From contig WMCF01000030.1 in assembly GCA_009792885.1 (NCBI GenBank), positions 6,942,897 through 7,006,896 on the forward strand: DNA of 64,000 nucleotides, read 5' to 3'. The position numbers and the translations under genes are program-made. The DNA comes from Eremophila alpestris peregrina (lineage: Eukaryota; Chordata; Aves; Passeriformes; Alaudidae). How positions within the stretch are numbered: position 1 is the first letter of the stretch; every line of letters begins with the position of its first letter. This document shows, piece by piece, positions 48,333-59,335 of this stretch. The notes beneath the pieces are model-generated. The model was given only the letters and a program-made list of their open reading frames with translations. It had not been told where the DNA came from and ran no database searches.

Positions 48333-51300
48333 AATTCACACCAGATGTTGTGAATTCATCTGTGGGCACATTCGAAATATGAATGAGGACCTTTTTTTTT
48401 TTTTTTAATGTGATACAAATCACACTCTTTACATAAGAGGAACACAGAAAACTTACCCAGAAACGAAAGGGCTGCCTTGCAGCCCATCTTGTAAGAATTT
48501 CTGAAGCAAAAAATAAGGTCAAGGTAGCAAGGACAATATAGTTCAGTCTGAAAGATATAGAAAGATAAGGGAGGGGCGCTGTGAAGGGCTTTAATCAGTA
48601 TTGTTCTGGTCACTATACAGTCTGCAGGGAAAAGACTTGAATGCAACCCCTCATTTTCCTGCCAGGGAAGACAGCTGGCTTGCTCAACAGTAGAATCTGA
48701 ACATCAGCTGACATATCAGAATATGGGCGACTGGGGCTTGGGTCTGAAGGAAAACTGGAAACCACATTAGTACAAAAATGTGGCAGCTGTGCAATCAGCT
48801 CTAGCGTAGGTTAAATCCTCCATAAAATTTGCAATTGTGTAAGTTTCTGCAGTTGAGTAATTTTGACTGTGAATTTCTTCTCCCTCTTTTTCATGCTGAA
48901 AGAAGAGAAGGTCTGAAGATGGCACAAAATGTAAACTCCTAAAGAAATTGCCTAAAGCAATTCACAGGGTAAAAAATGCAAATAATTTGGCAATGTGACT
49001 AGAGCTTTCAAGACAAATTTGAGATTTTATTTGAAGAGAAAAAAACTTAAAAGAATAATATTGAAATAACATTAATGAGAGTAAGTGCCTGAAACAACAG
49101 AGGTATTCAAAATGATATTGAATAAAAGTTTAGCTGTAATCAATGAGAGAAAAAGATCTTCTATTTCTACAGCGTGGAACAGGCTCTGTTTGAGTAAATT
49201 AGACATCATCTTTTTGCCTTAGAAACTAGGCAGAATTTTTGGGAGAATCTGCAAAACTAGACTACCCTCTTTGGCTACTTAATCTAAAAAATAATTCAAA
49301 ATGATCATTCCTGAAACTTCATGTAAGTACTTTGAACACATGCACAAATATTCATAAATACCAAATATAGTGAAAATAACATCGAAAAGGTCTCTTATGC
49401 TCTCAGTTTAACAATATTTTTGGGAAGCTATCAGGGAATTAATCTTTTAAAGGCTAAAAAATATTCATAGGGCCTCATCAGAAAAAGATGCTGTCTCCCT
49501 AGCCACAAGCCTGGTTATATGGCAACTTTCATGCTAAGAAATATCGCTTCCCTCAGAACTTAGTTTATTACAATGACAAGATTCACCTGCCTTAAGTGTA
49601 GATTCTTCATCAATTATCAGTGTATTATATATGAAATATGATTTGTGGATTAAGATGCTGGACAATGTAATGAAAACTGCATTATTGAGACTAATCATAT
49701 CTTGCCAGAGGTGTGGTATGGAAATGTTGCAGTGGTACTGAATGACTCTTTTCCACAGCTGAAATTTTGCAGAAATGAAGAAGAAATTTATAGGCAGAAA
49801 TGCAGAGAGAAAACACACACTCTTCTAATATAAATCAATATTGTCGACAAATCAGTTGGAATTGTTACTAGTTAAAGAGTTTCCACCATAAAGGAGTCAT
49901 TCTCTATAGAGGTGTCAGTTCAGAAAAGAAAGAAACAAATAGGAAATGGATTATAATGGGATGCTCTAGCGAAGTAATTCTGTATACTTGTGAGCTGCAA
50001 GCCAAATCAGATGATTTAGCACCATTCAGTATTAGTAGCTGTGAGAACCTTGCTCTAATTTTTTCAGTGGTGAAATAAACCTTTTGCAGCCCAATCTTCC
50101 TCCTCCATGGTTATGTTTTTGGGATTTGGTTTTTTTTTTTTGTCCTAATACTAATCCTCCACCTCTAATACATGGATATCTCTACAAAGAACAAGATCTG
50201 ACTAAGCCTAGTAAGACTGTCAGTAACAGTGGCTCATCTCTAAAACTGGATTCAAAAAAGAGCAATAGGACTCTTTAAAACTCAAAGTAATATGATTAAA
50301 TTGCAACAGATAAGGGTAAAGGCATGCCTGACTATTCACCTACATCATTACTAGCTGTTCCAGGGAAGAGTGTGGTCCATGCTCACTGTGTTAGTATTGA
50401 CAGTTCCTGAGTATTCCTTCCCTCCAGACTGACTAGAGTTGTTCTTGTAACTAGCAATTCTCTGCTATGAAACCATAGCCCCTTTTAAACCAATTTAACA
50501 CTGTTGAAAAATTCTACCATCCATCACTAAATGGAATAATAGGTGTTCCTAAGTTTCGTCCTCGTTCATAGTGTTGGAAAATAACACTTTTATATGTTTA
50601 GATTTTTGTCTGCACGGAGAGGTGTGTTTACCATGAACTGACTACAGTAGCTATTTACAGTGGCTGTTTACCAAATTCAACCTTCATTCCAGAGAGCTGT
50701 CATGTATCTTACATGAAATTCAATGAAGATCCACTTCCTGACACTGAGAATCATTGCAATGCAAGACTGTGAAAGTTCAGTACTTTACCTACAAAGAACA
50801 ACAGAAAGAATTTTACAGGTGCTTTGTCTGCCAGCCTATAGTAACTCAAGAGCTAAAAGAAAAAGTAGCACTGTGTCTCTCAGATTCTTGCAAATGCTTC
50901 CAAATTTCATCTGCAGAGGTTGATGATTGACAGCACAACTTCTGTCTTTTAGGCAGTTTGTTAGACTTCTTGAGTTCACTGACCTGATGCAGTTGCATAA
51001 ATATGTGTACAGTTCACTTTTAATATGGCACTCCACCATTCTAAAGCTTGCCTCCATTTGCATTGCTTCCAAAGCCCCATCATTTGAAAGGATGTAGCTG
51101 CTGGATACAGACCGTGTACTGTTCAAAGGTAGGTGCTGTTTCTGACTCCGACACATGGGATGATAAAGGACATGCCACTACACTGTGACAGCACTTCCCG
51201 TCTCCAAATATACAGAAAGACAATGGCTTCCTCTGTAAACGAGCAAACAATGGCAAAGTGTAATGTCAGTATTGACTTATTTTGAGAAACTGCCTAGAGT

Positions 51301-52154
51301 TGTGTCCACAAGATGAGAACATCCAAAACAAATTAAAACTCTGCTCTAATAAGGAGCTGTGAGGATTGCAGTGTCTGGTTTAAGAGACTTTGATCTTTTT
51401 CACGTTGTGGTGGTAAAGCCCAAGAAAGTATTTCGCCTTCAAAAATTGCTACAGTCTCACTGCCTGCCATTAGATAGAAAACAACATTCTTTGTCCCTAG
51501 AGAAGACCTTACCTGCAGTGTTATACATTGTATAGTGCAGAGCACACTGCTGGCAATGAGCAATCATAATAAAGGCATTTGACTTCTGAATGTGGCAGCT
51601 AAATGTGTAAAAGACTGACTCTACTGAGAAAAGGAGAATAGGCAATTTCCAAAATGTTCTGTTGCTGATGCATGTTAAGGTTTCTGGCTGTGTAGGTTGA
51701 GTGGACCAGAGCACCCACACAGACTTGAAGCACTGATGAAAGAAAGTTTGGGAGCAAGCTTCGCTGAAAGAGAATGAAGCATTTGCAAAAGTATTCCAGA
51801 TGACTGAGGATCTACATGACAAGTACTTTTGAAACTTGGAGTAGTCAGCTGAAAACCCCCCACAAACCTCAAACAGCTGGAGATATAGATATACATGCAC
51901 ATATACACAGTCACTCCATCTTGAGCATTGTTGCTCATTGTTCTCATTGAAAAGCATATTTTTCTTAGTTTTATGCATATTCACAGATTGAAACAAAGCT
52001 ATGTTAAAGGCTGAATTTCGATTTAAAAACTGACAGCTGTTCTTTTCTGGGACAATGCAAATTCTGGAGGCAAGATAAAAGGATATGATGTCAGGATGAA
52101 AAAAAAAAAAGGTGCCAAAAATGGAGGGCGGATTGCAGTCTGATTCATTTTATA

Positions 52155-52196
52155 TGCCTATGGCTAAAAGTTCCTAGGAACTTCTAGCCATAGGCA
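52155..52196. repeat. 42-bp near-perfect palindrome without spacer
   Basis: Two 21-bp arms meet at a CCTAGG centre; they begin with 'tgcctatggcta' on the left and end with 'tagccataggca' on the right. Only one base pair is mismatched (left position 12). No repeat family is visible around it, and the loop is absent, so a microRNA hairpin is unlikely. Confidence 0.95.
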
Positions 52197-52942
52197 GAAA
52201 AATGTTGGCAGCACCAATACCTCACCCCTACTCTTCAAGTTATCTGCAAGCTGAATTTTAAAATTATAAAGAAAATTAAATATCAAAAAAAAAAATTACA
52301 GGTGAAATTCATGACACTCAAGCATCTTTAAAACAGATCTAAGGATATAAGATGTCTTGATTTCTTGATTTCCTTGATAATTTGTGGTGGGAATTGGATA
52401 ACAGTAGGTAATAGAACTACATGTCCTTTCTTAAAATAAAATTAATGTAATGTGTAGCAATATAATGTAATGCTGGGTAGGTAGTTGGGGGTTTTTTAAT
52501 TGTTGATAAAAAGAATCTGAAGAACCAACCAAGACTTATCCATCTCAGTCTGGGACAGCCAAATGAGGCAAAAATAATCCCACCACTCATCTTTAAAATC
52601 ACATGGAGAAAAAGACCTCAGTAACTGCAGCAGTGGTCAGCAAAAAAGCTGAAAGCTTTTGAACATGTAGCAAAGCAGAAGGTATACACTTGAATTAAAT
52701 AGATAGTAGGAGCAGTATGCAAACAAGAAATCAGTCAATGTCAAGAAAAGTATTTGAAACATGGAAAATTTAGGTTAAATGTACATTTAGTTCTATTTCT
52801 TGTTGTTGCATTAATGCTTATAGGAGTTTCAGTGCTTTTGAATTTTTTGTATTTACATTTGAGATGTGATTTGTTAAGTGTTAACCGAGTTCTTGTATCC
52901 AGGTTTGAAATGAGGTGAAGTTTTGCCATTTTCTGTGCTAAG

Positions 52943-53046
52943 TTCCCTGCTTTTTCTGAGATAGCAGAGCTATTCCATCTCAGTTCTGCTGAGGATCTCC
53001 CTACAGTCCCAAAGGAGGAGGAGGGACCACAGGCGGATAAAACCAG
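52943..53046 (+). other. exon-like segment with strong splice donor
   Basis: A 104-bp stretch is bounded on the left by a pyrimidine-rich acceptor ('ttttgccattttctgtgctaag') and on the right by 'accag' followed by 'gtaagtgt', close to the ideal donor. A second acceptor at 52964 would give 82 bp. One frame is open through the whole segment, ending in phase 2 with an acidic stretch (E-E-E-G-P-Q-A-D-K-T). I do not recognise the peptide. It could be an exon of a noncoding RNA, a lone coding exon of a gene spanning this region, or a pair of chance splice signals. Confidence 0.2.
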
Positions 53047-54810
53047 GTAAGTGTAAGAAGAATAGATAACCTTCAAATGCAAGAATAAGCATAACAAAAA
53101 TCTATTCATGATCAAAGCAGCATAGGAAAGGGATGTTAGTGATGCATTTTAAAGAAATTATTCAGCTGGGACAAAATGATATCAACTGAGACATTGCAGG
53201 GCAACTATTTACATGGAAATTTAAATTTTATTTTTGTTTGATACACTGTTGTGATATTTCCATGGAGGGACTACTTTTCAAAGGCTAAATTGAAAAGTGC
53301 AGAACAGAAAACAGAGCAGTGCTTGAGAGAAAACTGCATGAACCCAGAAAGCTGTCTACCTTTGCTAGAGAGTAGAGACAAGAGCATTTAGCAGGCACAC
53401 AATTGTAAGTGCTGTTTTTAGAAGTTTGAAAGGGAGGTACAGTCCAGGAGTGGATATGCCCTACTAAATCCCTTATTAAATCTCTCAGGTATAGCAACCT
53501 TAATGTTTCACGTGAGCAGTTACCTCTTCAGACTCATGCAGAGAAACAGACTCTCCTGTGACCCATCGCCTGTCTTAATCCCTGTCTATGTGATGATAAA
53601 TTGCTCTCACCAAAAGGGCCTCTATTGTTGATTAAATGTGTGATGTGCATATTTCAGCAGTTTGTACTATTTAAAGGCTGAAGGTTTTTTTATGATTTCT
53701 GCCCTCATTCTCTTTTGAAATACTGAAAATATTTTGAAGTAACATTTTTTACCTTCATTTCAAATCCTCAAAGATACTGTGCCAGCTTCTCTAGTCAGCT
53801 GCATTATCAAATAGTAGTCAGATACAGTATCAAATTGAGGTTGCTTTCACAGTGACACAGAGGACAGAAATCTTGTAAAGGGTAGGAACCTGTCTTTCAA
53901 AAGGCAGAAGGTCCTGTGATTTGTAACAATATAAGATATGCCCTTACAAAACCTAACTTTGCATTTCAGGGGCCTTTTTCTAAAAAGATGAGGCTAAAAA
54001 ATGTAAAGGTGAAATTGAGTTAAAAATGAATTCTTTATGCAAATACCACATTTTACTTTCAAATTCCTAAGTACAATTATCCACTGTGTTCCAGACAGAT
54101 AGTGATAACTAAAAAAAGCAGATAACAGCTACGTACTGTAGCAGACCAGTTATAGTGAATGCTAAAAATTACATCTTTACAAATTCATTTGCAGCCCCTT
54201 CTGTTCTTTTGATTTATGTGTCATGTGACTTCTTAATCTCTAGATTTTATCTTTTTTTATTATTATTTTTTGAGATACCCCACTAAGCAGCTTACATTTA
54301 AGGGAGTGTGGGAAATAAAATTGGCTTTATTTCTGTACAAGGCAGATTGTATCTTCCCCAAAGACTTTTTATGATAGTTCTTTGCAAAATATATTACTTT
54401 TTCTCTGTGTATACCTGCAGTGTTCATCCAAATTAGTCTTCATGTTATACAAGAAGTTTCTCATTAAAGGTATAGGCAATAACTATTTGCTTTTTCCTCC
54501 AAAGAATATTTCAGCAACACAACAAATTAAAATTATCTAGCAGAATCGTGAAATGAGAAGAAGAGTGATGAAGAAAAGTTGAGAGGATGAATAGTAACTC
54601 TCAAATCTTTCTGTAACAAACATCTTATTTTAGGACAGAAGCATATTAGATTATCACTGTGTATAAAGATCCAACACCGAGGTCAAAAGGCTGTGCTACA
54701 AACAAATTTGAAAGAGATGACCATGCAAAACACAAAACCATGTATCCTTGCAAATTTCTATATCCATAGTACTTGTAAGAACATCTTACAAACTTCAAAA
54801 AGATTTCTCT

Positions 54811-54835
54811 TAGATAGATAGATAAATAGATAGAT
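54811..54835. repeat. (GATA)n microsatellite, imperfect
   Basis: About six TAGA units with one variant unit in the middle. Confidence 0.9.
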
Positions 54836-56201
54836 CATAAATAGATTTTTTAAAATAGAAGCAACGTTTACAGCATAGACATTTAATCTGATTACTATTG
54901 AAAAGCAAAAACCCACTCCATTACAAGTCAGTTAAAGGAAGGTGGGTTATATTCCATGTATTTTATCAAGCTATCTCATAGGACCTAATAAGTAATTGGT
55001 AAACGGGTTTTCATCAGATAAATTAATCAACATTAGTAAGAATAACTTTGCGTGTCTATACTTTACAACTACCTGTAACAAGTGTTAAGTGTATAGAATT
55101 TAAAAAGGGCAGACTTCACATCAAGGTTTTCTGGGTTATTTGTCAATGCCCTATAATAGTAGACAGATACCAGTTCCTCAAGATCTCATTCCTGTGTCAC
55201 ATTCTGCCTGCTGCACCAGCACTTGTAACTGAAGCAGTCATTACAGCTTGCTTAATGTATTCATGAAAATTCCAGATCTATTATGTGAGGATCGACCATG
55301 AGCAGAGATATTTCAGATGAAAAAAATTTGAAACATTCTGTTTCCTGTGACAATATCTGTTTCATTGTGATCATCAACAAAGGCTGCTATATGAACAAAA
55401 AAAACCCCAAAAATACAAGAATTATTTTATTGATTTTGTAGTGGCCTTTCCATTCAGAAATGGACTTATAGCCACAAATGTCAAAACATTTTCATCAAGA
55501 GAAGCAAAACCAGTACATTTCAGTGATTATAATTTTGGTGAGAATTGAAACAATCAGAGTCTTCACCAGTCAAAATTTCAGATAAATATTTGCTAGAAAC
55601 TCAGAAGTCTTAAAAAACACCAAAACAATCCTCCCATAATATCTTGACAAAGCAGGATTAATTTGTGATTAAGTGATTGATGAAGAATGCTGGCTTGTTG
55701 GCATTCCAGATGTACGAAGCAAAGTGACACAGAGTACCCAGGCAGATGTAAAAGAGAGCCCTTCATTGAAAAAACGAGGCCTTTTTAAGCAGTCAGCCCA
55801 TTATCAGTTATTCCATCTAAGCATAACAAATATAATTCAGCCAACCACCATAAGCCATGATGTGAACATGTAATGGTTATACAACTTGGTTTTCTACCTC
55901 CAGCTCAGCTGAGTCACTTTCCCACAGTCCTTTTCTGCTTAACCAAAATGGCAGGCCTGAGCCATGATTTTACAAAGGTAACAAGGCCCTTATTTTATAA
56001 GGTTTTACCTCACATCCAGTGAGAACTTTCTAATAACAAGGAGGATATTATCTAGGTCGAGTCCAAATCACCCAATTTGCCTGATATCACCATAGAACCC
56101 AACCTTTCCATCAGAGTACCATCTCTCCATTTCTTGAAATTATTATCCTCTTTCCCTTCACTATTTCTCATGAATCATCATGCAAATACTGATGGCACCA
56201 G

Positions 56202-56224
56202 AATAAATAAATTAATTAATTAAT
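56202..56224. repeat. (AATA)n/(AATT)n simple repeat
   Basis: Short run of AATA units passing into ATTA units. Confidence 0.9.
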
Positions 56225-59124
56225 AGTCAGTGCTATTTCAGCTGTATTTTCAGTAGTGATTTCAAATGGACAATTTGTAATCCAGAGAAAAATATAAAGC
56301 AAACCCAGAACAGGAAAGTTGTAAATAGACAGCAAAACGTACCACATACTCATTTGCTGCAATATTGTGCATATTCAGTGCAATATTTATCCATATTTTC
56401 AGTGTAGAAAAGTGTTGTCATGACTGCTACTGTTTCTCCTTCACATAATATGGGAGGACAGTAGATACTGAGAAAACTCAGTGTAAAGAAATCTATTGGC
56501 TTTATGACTAAAGTATTTTGAATGGTGTACAACAGTACCATAAGAACAAAGATATCAGTAATTATATTATAACTACCTTTTATATTCATAGATATTACTT
56601 TCATCAATTCTTTTATATTCGAAATTTAGGGAAGCCAACAACAAAATAATGCAACTGTTTTTTAACATTGTGCGGAATTCTACATTGTGTCATCCAAAAA
56701 TTTGATTTTCAATACAGATATTCAGTTCTTATTCTTTCTTTTTCTCCATTTTATTACTGAAATTGCAAGTAGTGAGAAAGGGCAAGGAAGGAAAAATTAA
56801 AATCAATAAAGCAGATATTAATACATGACTCTTTCACTCTTCTGTTTCTTAGTGAGATAAGATTTCAGAATTAAGAACATTTATATCATTTAATTGTTAA
56901 ATTAAATGTCATCTACAGCTCTGTCACTTAAATAGCACTGTATCCTACTTTCCAGAACTATAAGTGGGACAGGTCCTTTGGTCAAAAAGCTGAAATTCAG
57001 GCAGATATTGAATGTGCAGCAGCTGTTCCACGTGCACAAGATTCCACCAACTAGGAAGACATAAGGCTGCAATGATGATGATAAGTCAGAAATAATCTCT
57101 GCCATCTGACTCAGTTAGAAACTCCATTACAGTTCTCCCACTGGGAATCACACTTGCCTACACCTGGGTCAATGTGGAGATGTATGCAGAGTGGATCTGT
57201 GGAGCTGTAGGGGCTTGGCTAAGTCAGGACTCCCTGGAAGACCCATCAGGACTCTATTAAACCACAAACTTACCTGGAAGGAGATGTGATGAAAATGCAA
57301 ATGAATTAATTCCCCTCCCTTTTTTTTTTAAGTTTTGCTTTTTAGCCCTCAACATCTCTGTTTCAGAACTCTTTTTAGGCAATACCATCTTGCATACACA
57401 ATATTCAAGCAGAATTAAAGAAAGGGAGAAAAAAAAGCTTCACAGAAGTAGATTCTGATCTCTTCCCATCATTTAGTGCTGCTGCAAACATAAAGGTCAA
57501 GAGGGAGAAAGAGAAATGTTGCCTACTGTTCTCTTATACTAAAGCATTACATTTTTTTTTCAAAGAATCAACTGGGAACTGAACCGAGATGATTCCTTTT
57601 TTTCAGACAAGTATCAAAAGCCCTCTAGTAAATAGGTGCAGTGTGGAGATGGATCACTTTTGTCAATCGCTGTATGAATAGCAGCCATTGAGTAAACCTG
57701 TTATCTTGGCTGTTAATGGTTGATAAGTCAATTCCATGAACCTTGCAAAAGACAAATAGAAAGCAGATATATCACTCTGGCCCCACCCTTTTTATCTTAG
57801 TTCATGAAAAGAAGGTTGAGTTTTAAAGACAAACTTTGAAGTTTTGCTTGTTTTTTCTTGTGTCTGATACAGTAGAAAAGGAGTGGGAGAGAGGAAACGT
57901 GCAAAAAATCTAAATTAAGGGATCCACCCTTCTAAAATTGTGTTTGTTGGAGCATTGTGTCTTTAAGCATTGATTGGCAAAGGATGGCATTAACCTGTAC
58001 ATGTGTTTTTTTGTTGTATGTGAAACTATCATCCTCTTTGCAATACAGATTATGCTTGGATACTATCAGGGAGTCTTGGAGTTTCCCTTGTGTAATATTA
58101 AGAAATGCCCCTTTCACTTGGTCTGTCCCTCCTAAAGTTACATTTATAGCACTGGGATTTATGAAAGGTCTTTTTTCAAATCATTTGTATGTAAATAGTT
58201 CTGGGTTTTCTTCCATCTTTGTAAATTGTGCAGGTCTAGACTAATACCCATTTGCAATGTGAGTCTGAAAACAGAGATTTATTTGTCTTCCATAGTCTGT
58301 ACCCTCTTTCCAATCACACAGTGATACTCAGCCTTAAACTCCAATGCCTTTTTTTTACAAACAGCTACAAAGAGCTGAAAGCATTTATACAAACTAACTT
58401 TCAAAAATAATATATAAATACACAGTACTTAGCTTTCACACTGTGAAAAATATGCTTCACACAAAGGAGCATGATAAAAGGTCCTCTTGCTAATTTCCAA
58501 CCAGCTTGGTTCATCCACCCAGGTTATCCAGAGAATGATGATCTGGACCATTGCAGCCAAACACCAGCCCCACCCCAGGGCAATGCCTGAGCTGGAGTTG
58601 TCTGTCCTTCAGGGCTGAAGGGGAAATCCCCATCCACTTTTCCTTATTACAGTTTTAATCTGCTTCCTAAGTAGGACAAGCATGAATATGCTTTCCTGAG
58701 AAGTGATAAGAAAGTCGTCCCAATTAACACTTATCACTGCTTCAAATGGCAGGGCAGGGGGAGGGAAAGATTATAGATCTTGAGGGTTCACAACTCTTTG
58801 TTTTGAGGATAACAGTGAAAAACACCTAACGAAAAGTTAGCTGCAAGTTTATCCCCAGCAAAAGCGCATGATTAAGTTAGCTGTCATATAAAATTGTGAG
58901 TGTTTATTAGTGATTGTAAACAGACCCACACCACACATTATAGCAAATAGAAACTGTCTCTGTAGAGTTGGATTTGAAGGTTCTTGTGTGCTTCTATGGT
59001 ACATAGCCCTGAAACCAAATGGACTTATATGAAACCTCAGCTTCCCTCTATGACAGATTCTGAATTACCATGCCAAAGGTTTGCCTCTTTCAACAAGGTT
59101 CAACCTGTACTTATGTTGCAAGGC

Positions 59125-59335
59125 TTCATGCAGTGTCCTGTCCCCGAGGGCAGCCCCGACTGTCCCGGACCACTCAGGGGCTCTGCACAGCCCTGCCCTG
59201 CCCAGACACGGTGCTGCTGAGCCAGGCACACCCACAGGACACATCCCAGCCTCAGCCTGGGGCTGCCCCGGTGTCCCATGCTCTGCCCTGACCCACAGGA
59301 ACCCCAGGGAGCCACCAGCCCCTGGAGGTGTGGCA
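59125..59335. other. isolated GC-rich block of about 210 bp
   Basis: By eye roughly two thirds G+C with several CpG sites, set abruptly in DNA of much lower GC on both sides. It contains recurring 'ctgccc', 'ccccgg' and 'cagcc' words but no clear tandem period. Overlapping frames on both strands (58984-59464) follow from the lack of AT-rich stop codons and show no domain. Candidates are a transposon fragment, a small CpG-rich regulatory element, or a segment converted or moved from a GC-rich region. Confidence 0.5.

Larger units (their letters stand above)
45736..52154. other. AT-rich unassigned sequence with small structures
   Basis: Contains a perfect hairpin (46174-46204), an (AACC)n run, a tRNA-like fragment and a T run at 48392-48406. 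From about 50700 to 52000 the minus strand carries several open frames, the longest being 179 codons (51457-51996), without recognisable domains. Confidence 0.45.
52197..59124. other. AT-rich unassigned sequence
   Basis: No repeat family recognised apart from small microsatellites. It contains an exon-like segment at 52943-53046. The frames at 52741 (minus, 124 codons), 53285, 55048, 55673, 56350, 57932 and 57957 show no domain and are likely chance. Confidence 0.45.
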
